Part shown: positions 36,364-49,954 of the stretch, piece after piece
How positions within the stretch are numbered: the stretch's first letter is position 1
How the letters are laid out: each line of letters opens with the position of its first letter
DNA from: an uncultured Flavobacteriaceae bacterium
GTDB taxonomy: Bacteria; Bacteroidota; Bacteroidia; Flavobacteriales; Flavobacteriaceae
Direction: 5' to 3'
Length of the DNA stretch: 64,000 nt
NCBI GenBank assembly: GCA_943788695.1
Contig: CALSRG010000002.1
Location: forward strand, 186,001 to 250,000
Position numbers and translations under genes: made by a program
The notes under the pieces: model-generated
The model's database searches: none
The model's input: the letters and a program-made list of their open reading frames with translations, nothing else
Told to the model about the DNA's origin: nothing

Positions 36364-38416
36364 CTACTCTGGGTATTCTATTCTTAAATGGTAGATGTTC
36401 GACAACTTGTGCTTGAGCACTTTTTTGATCTGCATAATCTCCTTAAAAGTGATGTTGGCATTCAAAAATTGATCTGTTTCTATTTGTTTTCCAATAACTC
36501 TTTCCACCAGTTGCTCAATGGTTTGCGTCGTAATTTGAGGCAAGCTCTTTGATGCTGCTTCTACACTATCACACATCATCAAAATGGCTGTTTCTTTTGA
36601 AAAAGGTTTTGGACCGGGGTACGCGAAATCTTGCATCGATACTTCTGGGTTATTAGACTTTTCTATACTAAAAAAATAATACGTCAATGTTGTACCATGA
36701 TGCGTTCGGATAAAATCAATAATACGATCAGGTAAATTATGCTTTTTAGCCAGTTCAATCCCATCAATAACATGGTTTATAATAATTTGAGCGCTATCTC
36801 TAGGCTCTAATTCATGATGAGGATTGATACCAGTCGATTGATTTTCAATAAAATAAGTTGGATTTTTCATTTTTCCAATGTCATGGTAAAGTGCTCCTAC
36901 CCTAACCAACATGGCATTGGCTTGAATTTCATTGGCGGCTGCTTCGGCTAAATTAGCAACGTTTAAAGAATGATGAAAGGTGCCTGGCGCTTTGTTAGAC
37001 AGGGCTTTTAATAAGGCTGAATTGGTGTCAGTGAGTTCAAGTAGAGAAACATCTGAAACGAGTCCGAAAAATTTTTCATAGGCATAAATCAATGGCAGCA
37101 CAAATAAAGTAGCTAAACCATTTAACACAAATATTCCAAATGGCTCCCATCCTAATTGATTGATACTTCCCTCTTGAATGACAAAAAAGGCAAAATAGGT
37201 AATCAAATAGATTAAAGTAATTTGACCCACAGAAATAAATAAATTTACCCGTTTATACAATTCAGTAACCGTTAAAATAGTAACAATACCAGCAATAATC
37301 TGTAAAAAGACGTATTCAAAACTATGGTCAACCACAAATCCGAGCAAAAGCACCGTAATGACGTGAGTGAAAAGTCCTAAACGTGCGTCAAAAAAGGTTT
37401 TTAATATCAAAGGCAATATGCAAATCGGAACTGCATAAACAAAATCAGCGTTATACCTCATTGCCCAAGTGGTCAAGAAAACAACCGTAATAATGTTGAA
37501 AAAAACAAAAGTGACTTTGGTATTGTGCTCAAATATTTCAGGCCTATATTTTCTGATAAATAATAGCAACATCATTAAAGCCATGGCTGTTAATAATGTA
37601 TACGACACTAAAATCCATTTATAACTTGAGGCTGTACCGACTTGAGTTTCGTATTCCGATTTTAACGAATTAAGAACATTAATCTTTTCAGCCGTTACAA
37701 TTTCACCTTTCGCAATAATAATCGTCCCCTCCCCAACTCGACCGCGGACAGAAGATACAGACGCCAAAGATTCTTTTTCTGTTTGTTGAGTAAATGGGAC
37801 ATTAAATCTTAAATTTGGCTTAACGATGGATCTGAGCAACACCTGTATAGAGGCCCTATCTTCACTTAAGTCAACTTTATCTACTTCTTGATCAACCCAT
37901 GTTGATAAGCCATCCAAAGTGACCAATTGGCCGACTATTCCTTTAAAAACTTGGGTCTGACGGTCTAGGATAACCATAGTTTTATCCTGAGTGTACCCCA
38001 TATCGGATTCAGCAAAACCCGTTTCATATAATTTTACTAGAATATCCTTGATCTTGACAAATCGGACGGCGTTTTCTAAACCAGAATCACTGTTTGCTAA
38101 AAAAAAACGTTTCAAAGGCTTTGTTGTACTGGTTTTCAACTTGATCCCACACCTCATTATCCCGATCAAAATAAACCGTGGCGTTAGCTTTAGCTTCAAT
38201 TCGTTCAAGTTCAATTTGATCTGAAGATTTCTTAATCGCAAAATCAAAAGGAGCATAAAGGTTTTCCGATTGCCAGGGCTGACCATTTTCGTAGTCATAA
38301 AAAAATTGCACCTGTTTCGGAAAAACATATACAATAGCCGCAACTGTTAGGCAATACAAGAAAATCTTGTAGATTGCTGCATTCACTTTATATAAAAAAT
38401 TGATGTTCTTACTCAT
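36364..38416 (-). pseudogene. pgpH: PgpH-type 7TM HD phosphohydrolase, one frameshift
   Basis: The gene starts with ATG 38416 (MSKNINFLYK). The first frame has a membrane segment (about 15-32) and the start of the 7TM-HDED extracellular domain, and ends at 38087. The rest, ENAVRFVKIKDILVK onwards, is one base out of frame. The two join at a run of nine T on the minus strand (38099-38107); with eight T the protein would read AFETFFLANSDSG and be about 684 residues. The main frame has the 7TM region and an HD domain: FHHSLNVANLAEAAA, VGALYHDIGKMKNP, then HHGTT. PgpH proteins hydrolyse c-di-AMP. The frameshift is in a homopolymer, so it may be a sequencing error or a slippage site. Confidence 0.85.
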
Positions 38417-38544
38417 GTTACGTGGCTAAAATACAAAATATTCACTGTTAGACATTCTATCTATTTGGGGCCGAAATAATAAATTTGATCAAAATTTAGT
38501 ACTTTCGTATCATCCAAAAGAGTGAATTAATACATACATCAATT

Positions 38545-39726
38545 ATGCACAAAAACAACCCTGTCGTCATAGTATCAGCAGTCAGAACACCAATTGGTTC
38601 GTTTATGGGTTCCTTGTCATCCTTGTCGGCTCCAACCTTAGGAGCAGTGGCTATTAAAGGCGCTATTGATCGTATTGGGCTTGATTCAAATTTGATTGAT
38701 GAAGTATTTATGGGTCATGTTGTTCAAGCAGGCACAGGTCAAGGTCCTGCCAGACAGGCAGCTATTGGAGCTGGGCTACCAAACCATGTTCCTTGCACGA
38801 CTATAAATAAAGTATGTTCATCAGGACTTAAATCAGTTATACTGGCGGCTCAGAGCATTGCTTCAGGATCCATTGAAATTGCCATCGCTGGAGGTATGGA
38901 AAATATGAGTACTATTCCACATTACGCCCATTTAAGGCAAGGTATAAAATTTGGTTCATCTTCATTAATAGACGGTCTTCAACTTGATGGTTTGACTGAT
39001 CCTTTTGATAAAGAAGCTATGGGAACATGTGCCGATTTATGTGCGACTGAATATAATTTTTCACGTGAAGAGCAAGATGCTTTTGCTGAACAATCTTATA
39101 AAAGGTCGACTGCAGCATGGGATTCTGGAAAATTTAATGAAGAAGTTATTGCAGTCGAAGTGCCCCAAAGACGAGGAGGACCAATTTTAGTTGAAAAAGA
39201 TGAGGAGTTTGAGCGTGTTAACTTTAATAAATTTGCTGAATTAAAACCTGCGTTTACACCTGACGGCACTGTCACGGCCGCCAACGCATCAACCATTAAT
39301 GATGGTGCCGCTGCTCTTATATTGATGTCAGAATCGAAAGCCAAGTCGCTCAATCTAACCCCACTGGCCAAAATTGTTTCTTTTGCCGATGCAGCAACCG
39401 ATCCAAAACATTTTACAATTGCCCCCTCTCTTGCCATCCCTAAAGCTTTGGCAAAAGCGAATCTATCTGTAACTGACCTTGACTTTGTTGAAATCAATGA
39501 GGCGTTTTCAGTGGTAGCCTTAGCAAACATGAGAGAGTTAGAGCTATCTGATGATCGCGTCAATGTCAATGGTGGTTCAGTATCACTTGGCCATCCGTTA
39601 GGATGTTCTGGCGCTCGAATCTTGGTAACTTTAATTCATATTTTAAAACAAAATCAAGGACGATTTGGTGCAGCCGGTATTTGTAATGGCGGTGGCGGCG
39701 CTTCAGCCATGGTTATCGAGGGTTAA
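38545..39726 (+). CDS. Acetyl-CoA C-acetyltransferase (thiolase)
   Basis: The 393-residue enzyme condenses two acetyl-CoA, or cleaves acetoacetyl-CoA, in the cytosol. The N-terminal active-site cysteine is in NKVCSSGLKSV (about 91), the histidine in VEINEAFSVVA and SLGHPLGCSGARI (about 350), and the second catalytic cysteine in GICNGGGGASAMVI near the C-terminus. Length is standard for AtoB/PhaA-type thiolases. It is followed after 3 bases by the NlpC/P60 gene, a pairing often kept in flavobacteria without an evident functional reason. It is divergent from pgpH. Confidence 0.93.
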   Translation: MHKNNPVVIVSAVRTPIGSFMGSLSSLSAPTLGAVAIKGAIDRIGLDSNLIDEVFMGHVVQAGTGQGPARQAAIGAGLPNHVPCTTINKVCSSGLKSVILAAQSIASGSIEIAIAGGMENMSTIPHYAHLRQGIKFGSSSLIDGLQLDGLTDPFDKEAMGTCADLCATEYNFSREEQDAFAEQSYKRSTAAWDSGKFNEEVIAVEVPQRRGGPILVEKDEEFERVNFNKFAELKPAFTPDGTVTAANASTINDGAAALILMSESKAKSLNLTPLAKIVSFADAATDPKHFTIAPSLAIPKALAKANLSVTDLDFVEINEAFSVVALANMRELELSDDRVNVNGGSVSLGHPLGCSGARILVTLIHILKQNQGRFGAAGICNGGGGASAMVIEG

Positions 39727-39729
39727 ATA

Positions 39730-40482
39730 ATGCGAGATTACGGTATTTGTCACCTGAGCACAGTTCCACTGAGAAATGAAGCTTCAGATAGAAGTGAAAT
39801 GATTTCCCAAGTGCTTTATGGCGAGTTACTTTCGATTTTAGTAAATGGTGACAAATGGTGTAAAGTTATGCTAGAAGAAGATGGCTACGAAGGGTGGATA
39901 AGCAGAAACCAATTTAAACCCATTTCGGAAAATGATTTCAATAAACATTCACAGCTACTTAGGACCTACAATCTTGATTTAGTTGAATATGTTTGGGACA
40001 TCAAAAAGATGTTAATTCCAGTAACGATAGGCGCTTCAATTCATAATGCGCCTTTGCTTGGGCAAAATTTTGATGGCAAGCTGTCACAAGGGGAATTTAA
40101 AAAGGAAAATTTATTAAAAACGGCACAGTTGTATTTGAACGCACCTTATTTGTGGGGTGGCAAATCACCTTTTGGTATCGATTGTTCAGGTTTTGTTCAA
40201 ATGGTTTACCGTTTAAACGGTTTATCATTGCCGCGCGATGCTTCTGATCAGGCTAATGAAGGCGAAGTGCTAAGTTTCATTGAAGAAACAGAACCAGGAG
40301 ACTTAGCCTTTTTTGATAATATCGAGGGCCATATCATTCATGTAGGCATGGTGTTGGAACACAACTACATTATTCATGCACATGGTCAAGTAAGAATTGA
40401 TAGACTCGATCAATCAGGAATTTATAACGTTGACACCCGACTACATTCTCATCAATTGAGATTACTTAAAAAAATAGTTTAA
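39730..40482 (+). CDS. C40 family (NlpC/P60) peptidase with SH3-like N-terminus
   Basis: The 250-residue protein has an SH3b-like N-terminal region (about 5-60, VPLRNEASDRSEMISQVLYGE and DGYEGWISRNQF) and a C-terminal NlpC/P60 domain. Its catalytic cysteine is in GIDCSGFVQMVYR (about 157), the histidine in HIIHVGMVLE and the third residue in IIHAHGQV. Such enzymes cut gamma-D-Glu-diaminopimelate bonds in peptidoglycan stems. I see no signal peptide, so it probably works in the cytosol on recycled muropeptides, as YkfC does. It ends just before a strong terminator. Confidence 0.9.
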   Translation: MRDYGICHLSTVPLRNEASDRSEMISQVLYGELLSILVNGDKWCKVMLEEDGYEGWISRNQFKPISENDFNKHSQLLRTYNLDLVEYVWDIKKMLIPVTIGASIHNAPLLGQNFDGKLSQGEFKKENLLKTAQLYLNAPYLWGGKSPFGIDCSGFVQMVYRLNGLSLPRDASDQANEGEVLSFIEETEPGDLAFFDNIEGHIIHVGMVLEHNYIIHAHGQVRIDRLDQSGIYNVDTRLHSHQLRLLKKIV

Positions 40483-40510
40483 AAAAAGCGCCTCAAACGA
40501 AGCGCTTTTT
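40483..40510 (+). terminator. Bidirectional terminator between convergent genes
   Basis: AAAAAGCGC (40483-40491) pairs with GCGCTTTTT (40502-40510) around a ten-base loop. It sits 1 base after the C40 peptidase stop and 22 bases from the TPR gene stop, so it should serve both. Confidence 0.88.
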
Positions 40511-40531
40511 AAAAAACCATTATGTTTCTGT

Positions 40532-41806
40532 TTAGTTGTTTTCTAAAATTTCTATTTTGTCTCTAAGAGCTGCTGCTTTTGCAGATTCGCCCAAGGCGCT
40601 ATAAACGTTCATTAGAGTTTTGTTCACGTTGATATTGTTGGGTTCATAAGACAAAAAGTCTTCTAAATAGGGTATTACTTCTCGATAAATAACATCCTTT
40701 TCAGCGTCAAGTTTGTCGTACTTAGCATTGTCGGCGCGTGACGTCCCAAGATTATTCATCACGTCAACGATCGCTTCAACCTTGTCGAACATTAAGGAAG
40801 AAATGTTTAGTCTGGCATTGTTGTAGGATGGATCAACGGATAAAGCTTGTTGGTAAAATGCCATCGCTCGATCACTTTCACCATTATCAGAAGCTACAAC
40901 ACCAAGATTAAAAATCAAATCAACGTTATCTGGTTGAAGTTCTAAAGCTCGGGTAATTAAGGCCTCATATGCTGGGATATTACCGATTTGATATTGAATA
41001 TTTGCCTCTGTTACGATGAGGCTAAAGTCGTCTGGATACATTTTCTTTGCGACTTCTATCGCTTCTATCGCTTTTTCGTTGTCATTTAATTCAATGTAGA
41101 TCACAGCGATATTTCTCGCGATTTCTCCCACTTTGGATTTGGTCACAGTAACCTTTGGATCGACATGAGTTTTTGCTTTGACAGAAAAATCTCTCATCAG
41201 CTCACTTTCAAATAGTACCTCTTCTCCAGTCTCAGCGTCAACTGCAGTATATTCAGTTGCAATGCCAGTAAATCCTAAGTCAGTAAGTTCGCCATATAAA
41301 GATAAAGCTCTCGGAAAAGTTTTTGCTTGGGTCGCTAATACCGCTGCATTGTATAGAAAAAGCGTATCAGACGGTTGTAAACGGTACACAAATTCGAAAT
41401 TTTCTGAAGATGCGGCATAATCCTTATTCGAAAGAGCCTCTTGTCCACGTTGAACTAAAGAAGCTTTAATTAATTGAGTAGACTCAATCACTTGAGGTCC
41501 GTAAACATCTTTTCCTAGTTTTGCTTCAACAGCTTTCATTTGATCAAAACTGGCCAAGGCAGATTTAATATCATCATTCGTTCCTTGTCCGTTCGCAGCG
41601 AGTGCCATGCCGTTCAAAAAGTAATATTTGGCAAGTAACTTATCGTCCATTGCTGACATCAATCCTTCAGCTTGAGATAAAGAGGCTTTAGCTGCGGCAT
41701 AATCTCCAGCGTCAATGGCCGACTGAGCACTTTTGAGTTCCTTTTTTTGAGCTATAGCCGTGGTACTCAGAACCACAACCACAGCTGTAATGAAATGTTT
41801 TTTCAT
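40532..41806 (-). CDS. Secreted tetratricopeptide repeat protein
   Basis: I place the start at ATG 41806 (MKKHFITAVVVVLSTTAIAQ), a clear signal peptide, giving 424 residues; the longer frame reads into gyrA sequence. The body has TPR-like helix pairs: AIDAGDYAAAKASLSQAE, then YAASSENFEFVYRLQP, EKAIEAIEVAKKMYPDD, then DNGESDRAMAFYQQALSVDP. TPR proteins form scaffolds; the partner is unknown. The gene follows gyrA by 64 bases on the same strand, the standard flavobacterial order. Confidence 0.88.
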   Translation of the reverse strand: MKKHFITAVVVVLSTTAIAQKKELKSAQSAIDAGDYAAAKASLSQAEGLMSAMDDKLLAKYYFLNGMALAANGQGTNDDIKSALASFDQMKAVEAKLGKDVYGPQVIESTQLIKASLVQRGQEALSNKDYAASSENFEFVYRLQPSDTLFLYNAAVLATQAKTFPRALSLYGELTDLGFTGIATEYTAVDAETGEEVLFESELMRDFSVKAKTHVDPKVTVTKSKVGEIARNIAVIYIELNDNEKAIEAIEVAKKMYPDDFSLIVTEANIQYQIGNIPAYEALITRALELQPDNVDLIFNLGVVASDNGESDRAMAFYQQALSVDPSYNNARLNISSLMFDKVEAIVDVMNNLGTSRADNAKYDKLDAEKDVIYREVIPYLEDFLSYEPNNINVNKTLMNVYSALGESAKAAALRDKIEILENN

Positions 41807-41870
41807 GGTTATAGATTTTAACAGTGGTAAATATAATTGACTATTGAATATCTCCAAAGAAATGAACAAA

Positions 41871-44377
<2,507 letters not shown>

Positions 44378-44519
44378 AGTTAATATTTCACTAAAATTGT
44401 TTTCAAAAAAAGTACTGCTAATTTAAACATTGTTTGGGCTAAGCAATTAATATTCTTTTGCTTTTTACAGCAATTTATTAACAGTTTTTTACAAAACAGA
44501 CATTGACAATCAATCAAAT

Positions 44520-44527
44520 TATATTTG
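44520..44527 (+). promoter_or_regulatory. Possible -7 box (TATATTTG) for clpC
   Basis: TATATTTG is an exact TAnnTTTG match, 89 bases before the clpC ATG, in the 238-base gap divergent from gyrA. No well-spaced -33 TTTG is seen. Confidence 0.3.
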
Positions 44528-44615
44528 AACGATTGTGTACAAATTGTCAGTCAAATTTTATGGAATAATTTTTGTGTAATTGATTAATTCGTATTTTTAT
44601 ACCAACTCAATACCT

Positions 44616-47174
44616 ATGGACGATAATTTTTCACCTCGAGTAAAAGATGTAATTGCATTTAGTAAGGAAGAAGCCCTTAGACTGGGTCACGACTTTATTG
44701 GAACTGAACATCTTATGTTAGGCCTTTTAAGGGATGGTCAAGGAAAAGCAATAGAAATATTAGGTAACCTTGATATAGATTTGACACACTTACGTCGAAA
44801 AGTAGAAATATTAAGTCCTGCAAATTCAGAACTTCCTGTTAATACCAATGAAAAAAAGAATCTCCACTTGACACGTCAAGCGGAGCGCGCCTTAAAAACA
44901 ACTTTTTTAGAAGCGAAGTTATTTCAGAATTCATCTATTAATACAGCACATTTGCTGCTTTGTATTCTTCGAAACGAAAATGACCCAACTACAAAACTAA
45001 TGCTCAAACTTAATGTGGATTACGACCGAGTTAAAGAGCAATTTAAATTTTTAATTTCAGAGGACGAAGAAGATGATATCAATGAAATTAAAGGTGAATC
45101 TTTTTCTGACAGCGATGATGACGATCAATTTTCACAGGAACAGAGCACTCCTAGCGGAAAAACTAAATCTGCTGGTCCTAAGTCAAAAACACCGGTTCTG
45201 GACAACTTTGGACGCGATCTTACAGCAATGGCTGAAGAAAATAAACTTGATCCGGTCGTTGGTCGAGAAAGTGAAATTTTGCGCGTTTCTCAAATTTTGA
45301 GTCGCAGAAAGAAAAACAATCCTTTATTAATTGGCGAACCAGGCGTTGGGAAATCAGCGATAGCCGAAGGCTTGGCGATACGGATCGTTAAGAAAAAAGT
45401 ATCTCGAATTTTATTCAACAAACGTGTCGTCACACTTGACCTTGCTAGTTTAGTTGCTGGGACAAAATACCGCGGTCAATTTGAAGAACGGATGAAGGCT
45501 GTTATGAATGAGCTCGAAAAAAACGACGATATCATTTTGTTTATTGATGAAATCCATACCATAGTAGGTGCTGGCGGAGCTACGGGCAGCTTGGATGCCT
45601 CAAATATGTTTAAACCGGCTCTTGCTCGCGGTGAAATCCAATGTATTGGAGCAACTACACTTGATGAGTACAGACAGTACATCGAGAAAGACGGTGCTTT
45701 AGAACGTCGATTTCAAAAAGTCATAGTTGAACCAACAACAGTCGAAGAAACTATTGAAATTTTAAACAATATTAGATCAAAATACGAAGAGCATCACAAT
45801 GTAGAATATACAACAGAAGCTATAGAGGCATGTGTCAAATTGACACATCGCTATATGACAGATCGATTTTTACCAGATAAAGCAATCGATGCTCTAGATG
45901 AAGCTGGCTCACACGTTCATATCACGAATATAGATGTTCCTGATCAAATTGTTGAACTTGAAAAAGAGCTTGAAGCTGTTCGAGAATCCAAATCAAGTGT
46001 TGTTAAACGTCAGAAATATGAAGAAGCTGCCAAGCTTCGTGATGATGAAAAAAGATTAGAGCGATTATTATCTGAAGCACAGAAAGAATGGGAAATCGAA
46101 TCAAAACAGCATCGTGAAATCGTAACTGAAACCCATGTGGCAGATATTGTATCTATGATGACTGGGATTCCAGTAACACGTGTTGCACAAGCCGAAATGA
46201 GTAAATTAGCTGAACTGCCCGACCGCATTAAAGGTAAGGTTATTGGCCAAGACGAGGCTGTTGCCAAAGTCGTTCGGGCAATTCAACGCAACCGCGCTGG
46301 ACTTAAAGACCCAAACAAACCTATTGGGTCATTTATATTTTTAGGTCAAACAGGTGTTGGAAAAACCCAATTGGCTAAAATTTTAGCATCGGAATTATTT
46401 GACAGTAATGATGCCTTAATCCGAATCGATATGAGTGAGTATATGGAGAAATTTTCCATATCAAGACTCATTGGAGCACCTCCAGGTTATGTTGGTTATG
46501 AAGAAGGTGGCCAACTGTCTGAAAAGATCAGAAGAAAACCCTATGCCGTTGTGTTACTCGATGAAATTGAAAAAGCACATCCCGATGTATTTAATATGCT
46601 ACTCCAAGTTTTAGACGATGGCTATTTAACTGATAGTTTAGGACGTAAAATCAATTTTAGTAACACTGTACTTATCATGACATCGAATATTGGCGCCAGA
46701 CGACTCAAAGACTTTGGCGCTGGGGTTGGTTTTGGTACATCAGCTCAGAAATCTCAAGAAAAAGATCACGCTAAAGGTGTTATTGAAAATGCTTTGAAAA
46801 AGACATTTGCACCAGAATTCCTTAACAGAATTGATGACGTTGTTATGTTTAACGCTTTAGAACGAGATGACATTGATAAAATTATTGATATTGAATTAGC
46901 TAAGCTATTTAATAGAATCAATCAGCTTGGATATTTCCTTGATTTATCGAATGAAGCAAAAGCTTTTATTTCAGACAAAGGATTTGATAAAGCTTATGGC
47001 GCTCGACCTTTAAAAAGAGCAATTCAAAAATATGTTGAAGACGCCTTGGCTGAAGAAATTATCAAATCGAAAGTTCAAGAAGGAGATACTATTCTAATGG
47101 ATGTTAATAAAAACAAAGATGGCTTAGAGGTAAAAATTAAAACTAAAAAACAACCCAAAACATCAAAGAAATAA
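44616..47174 (+). CDS. clpC: ATP-dependent Clp protease ATP-binding subunit ClpC
   Basis: The 852-residue AAA+ unfoldase passes substrates to ClpP. I chose ATG 44616 ([15 protein letters not shown]), the conserved flavobacterial N-terminus, over an upstream TTG. It has a Clp_N repeat domain (about 5-150), an acidic linker (about 160-185), the D1 ATPase with Walker [12 protein letters not shown] and Walker [10 protein letters not shown], a UVR-type coiled-coil segment ([16 protein letters not shown]), the D2 ATPase with [10 protein letters not shown] and [11 protein letters not shown], and the C-terminal ClpB_D2 domain with [11 protein letters not shown]. It is regulated as a stress gene in other bacteria; no CIRCE or CtsR site is seen. 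It converges on hutH with a 4-base gap. Confidence 0.96.
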   Translation: MDDNFSPRVKDVIAFSKEEALRLGHDFIGTEHLMLGLLRDGQGKAIEILGNLDIDLTHLRRKVEILSPANSELPVNTNEKKNLHLTRQAERALKTTFLEAKLFQNSSINTAHLLLCILRNENDPTTKLMLKLNVDYDRVKEQFKFLISEDEEDDINEIKGESFSDSDDDDQFSQEQSTPSGKTKSAGPKSKTPVLDNFGRDLTAMAEENKLDPVVGRESEILRVSQILSRRKKNNPLLIGEPGVGKSAIAEGLAIRIVKKKVSRILFNKRVVTLDLASLVAGTKYRGQFEERMKAVMNELEKNDDIILFIDEIHTIVGAGGATGSLDASNMFKPALARGEIQCIGATTLDEYRQYIEKDGALERRFQKVIVEPTTVEETIEILNNIRSKYEEHHNVEYTTEAIEACVKLTHRYMTDRFLPDKAIDALDEAGSHVHITNIDVPDQIVELEKELEAVRESKSSVVKRQKYEEAAKLRDDEKRLERLLSEAQKEWEIESKQHREIVTETHVADIVSMMTGIPVTRVAQAEMSKLAELPDRIKGKVIGQDEAVAKVVRAIQRNRAGLKDPNKPIGSFIFLGQTGVGKTQLAKILASELFDSNDALIRIDMSEYMEKFSISRLIGAPPGYVGYEEGGQLSEKIRRKPYAVVLLDEIEKAHPDVFNMLLQVLDDGYLTDSLGRKINFSNTVLIMTSNIGARRLKDFGAGVGFGTSAQKSQEKDHAKGVIENALKKTFAPEFLNRIDDVVMFNALERDDIDKIIDIELAKLFNRINQLGYFLDLSNEAKAFISDKGFDKAYGARPLKRAIQKYVEDALAEEIIKSKVQEGDTILMDVNKNKDGLEVKIKTKKQPKTSKK

Positions 47175-47178
47175 ACCT

Positions 47179-48681
47179 TTACTCTAAAAGTAAGGATGGG
47201 TCAATATCTATGGTTTGAAGAAAATGTAAAGCATTTTTCATATGATCATGAAGTAACTCATCCTTTGAAACAAAACCAACATGCTTACGAAAAGTGTCCA
47301 CAAAATTTTGAACAAAGGGTGAGCATTTGTCATTTCTGAAAAACAAAGCTTGAGATGCACTAAACAATTCTATAGCTAAAATGGTTTCTACATTATTCAC
47401 GAGATCATAAGCTTGAACAGCAGCATTGGCACCCATACTGACATGATCTTCTTGACCGTTTGAAGACGTTACAGAATCAACACTTGCTGGTGATGCCAAT
47501 TGTTTGTTAGCCGAAACGATACTTGCGGCTGTATATTGAGGGATCATTAAACCAGAATTTAATCCGGGATTGTTCACTAAAAACAACGGCAAATCACGAA
47601 CGCCAGATAGCAATTGAAAAGTTCGTCGTTCAGAAATACTTCCAAGCTCTGCCATAGCAATTTTTAAATGATCTAATGCTAAGGCTAACGGTTGTCCATG
47701 GAAATTTCCTCCAGAAACAATTTGATCTAAACTTTCAAAGACAGTGGGATTATCCGTCACTGAATTGACCTCTGTAACGATGATTTTTGAAATATACTCT
47801 AAAGCGTCTTTAGTTGCCCCATGAACCTGAGGCACACATCTAAAAGAGTAAGGATCTTGAACGGTTTGGCGCGGCAATGACATTGAAGGACTATCTTCAA
47901 GAAATTCTCTAATACGTGAAGCGGTCTTTATTTGACCTTTATGTGCGCGAACCAAATGCAATGCTTCATCAAAAGGCTGTTTGTGAGCCAAAAAGGCCTC
48001 CATGGATATAGCCGCAATCAAATCAGCTAAATAAGACAATCGGTAAGATTTTAGCAAGACCTGAACACCATAGGCACTCATAAACTGCGTGCCATTAAGC
48101 AATGCTAATCCTTCCTTGGCTCCCAGAGTGATCGGTTTTAAATTTAACTCAATCAGTACGTCTGACGCTTCACAAACAACACCATTATAGCGAACCTTGC
48201 CTCGACCCAATAATGGCAAACTTAAATGCGCTAAAGGAGCCAAATCACCTGAAGCGCCTAAAGACCCTTGTTTAAATACCACTGGTATACAACCAAAATT
48301 ATAGGAGTCAACAAGTCGTTGAACTGTTTCCAATTGGACTCCACTATAACCCAAACTCAATGATTGAATTTTTAAGAGCAACATCCAACGAACAATCTCC
48401 ACAGGAACCTCCTCTCCCATGCCGCATGCATGCGACAAAACTAAATTTTCCTGTAGTTGATTCAAATCTGTCTTTGATATGACATGATTATGAAGCGCTC
48501 CAAAACCAGTATTTATGCCATAAATCAACCTATCAGTATCCGCTAAAACCGCATCTAAATACTTTCTGTTCGTCAGTATTTTATTCCTAGAGGTGTCTGA
48601 CAACTCCAAGTTAACTGACTTATGATGTAATTGAAAAAGGCACTCTAAATCTAAATGAGAAGAAAGTGAAATTTTGCTCAA
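47179..48681 (-). CDS. hutH: Histidine ammonia-lyase
   Basis: The 500-residue protein removes ammonia from L-histidine to give urocanate, the first step of the Hut pathway. The MIO prosthetic group forms from the Ala-Ser-Gly in GSLGASGDLAPLAHLSLP (about 142-144). Other family residues are YGINTGFG near the N-terminus (tyrosine at about 53), RCVPQVHGATKDAL and the C-terminal QEDHVSMGANA. The start codon is TTG at 48681. The rest of the hut genes (hutU, hutI, hutG) are not next to it, so histidine breakdown genes, if present, are scattered. Confidence 0.95.
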   Translation of the reverse strand: MSKISLSSHLDLECLFQLHHKSVNLELSDTSRNKILTNRKYLDAVLADTDRLIYGINTGFGALHNHVISKTDLNQLQENLVLSHACGMGEEVPVEIVRWMLLLKIQSLSLGYSGVQLETVQRLVDSYNFGCIPVVFKQGSLGASGDLAPLAHLSLPLLGRGKVRYNGVVCEASDVLIELNLKPITLGAKEGLALLNGTQFMSAYGVQVLLKSYRLSYLADLIAAISMEAFLAHKQPFDEALHLVRAHKGQIKTASRIREFLEDSPSMSLPRQTVQDPYSFRCVPQVHGATKDALEYISKIIVTEVNSVTDNPTVFESLDQIVSGGNFHGQPLALALDHLKIAMAELGSISERRTFQLLSGVRDLPLFLVNNPGLNSGLMIPQYTAASIVSANKQLASPASVDSVTSSNGQEDHVSMGANAAVQAYDLVNNVETILAIELFSASQALFFRNDKCSPFVQNFVDTFRKHVGFVSKDELLHDHMKNALHFLQTIDIDPSLLLE

Positions 48682-48772
48682 GTGAATGACTTTTAAATGT
48701 TTCTAATATTATGTTAAAACTACTGGTATTTTATTAAAAAAACATAATTTCGTCTTCTAAATTTAATACTCC

Positions 48773-49792
48773 ATGAAAAAATTTACTCAAATCATTCTTT
48801 TAAGTATCATGACTTTGTCGTGCACTACCAATCCTAAAGACGCAGCTACATTTTCTGGAAAAATTACCAATATAGCTCAAAACGCAGAGTTAAGATTATT
48901 TAACAAAAGTGGCTACGAAAAGATTATTGAAATTAAAGAAGACGGCACCTTTGAGGACACCTTAAAAGTAGCGGCTGGGAAATACACTTTTCAAATTGGG
49001 CAAGAATACGGTTTCATATATCTGCAAAATGGGCATCAAGCTCATATAAAATTGGATACTGAACAATTCGACAATACACTCATGTTTTCTGGTGACGATG
49101 CTGACAAAAACAACTTTATCATTGCAAACCTTTTATTGCCACAAACTGCACTTCCTGATGATATTTTCTCAAAAGACGAAGCTGGTTTCGATCTGGCATT
49201 TAAAGATTTGAGAAAGTCGTATGATTCCCTAAAAATGGCCTACCCGAACCTAACTGATGACTTTTTTATTGAATATGATGAGCAATTTACTCTCAATCAA
49301 AAACTGTACAAAGATTACTTTTTATCAAAGCTAGAATTATTAGAAAAGTTTCCGAAAGGAACGCCCTCGCCTTTATTTACCGACTATCGCAATGCGGATG
49401 GCTCAAAATCTTCGTTAACTGATTTTAGCGGATCATATGTATATATTGATGTTTGGGCAACTTGGTGTGGTCCATGTATTGCAGAAATTCCTGCTTTAGA
49501 ATTACTTCAGAATCAATTTAAAGATAAAAATGTTGTATTCCTAAGTGTATCTATTGATCAAGAAAAAGATTTTGAAAAATGGCTTAAAATGATTGAAGAC
49601 AAAAACTTGGCTGGGAATCAAGTAATCGCTGATAATGCGTGGCAATCAGAATTCGTCAAAGCATATCTTATAGATGGAATTCCACGATTTATTTTGCTCG
49701 ATCCTGAAAACAAAATTGTTTCAGCTGACGCACCTCGCCCGTCTGACCCTACAATTATTAAGATGTTAAACGAGCTTCTAAAGGCATCATAA
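48773..49792 (+). CDS. TlpA/ResA-like thioredoxin-fold lipoprotein with DUF4369
   Basis: The 339-residue protein has a lipoprotein signal (SIMTLSCTTN; cysteine about 17), a DUF4369-like N-terminal beta domain (about 22-110) and a C-terminal thioredoxin fold (about 200-335) with the redox motif WATWCGPCIAEIP and the cis-proline region DGIPRFILLDP. It is periplasm- or surface-facing and probably reduces disulfides, for example during cytochrome c maturation. The DUF4369-TlpA arrangement is frequent in Bacteroidota. It is divergent from hutH and followed by a 162-base gap before gcvT. Confidence 0.92.
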   Translation: MKKFTQIILLSIMTLSCTTNPKDAATFSGKITNIAQNAELRLFNKSGYEKIIEIKEDGTFEDTLKVAAGKYTFQIGQEYGFIYLQNGHQAHIKLDTEQFDNTLMFSGDDADKNNFIIANLLLPQTALPDDIFSKDEAGFDLAFKDLRKSYDSLKMAYPNLTDDFFIEYDEQFTLNQKLYKDYFLSKLELLEKFPKGTPSPLFTDYRNADGSKSSLTDFSGSYVYIDVWATWCGPCIAEIPALELLQNQFKDKNVVFLSVSIDQEKDFEKWLKMIEDKNLAGNQVIADNAWQSEFVKAYLIDGIPRFILLDPENKIVSADAPRPSDPTIIKMLNELLKAS

Positions 49793-49954
49793 CACCGTAT
49801 TTCTCAAACCTTATAGTTTTCACAGGTCTAACTCATTTTTCTACTAACTCAATCTCAACAGGCCCAATACTGGACTCCTAATGTCAGTATTTAGGCTATT
49901 TATATCATTTGTTGATACTCAAATTCCTTACTTTTACGATCAAATTTAAAGACC

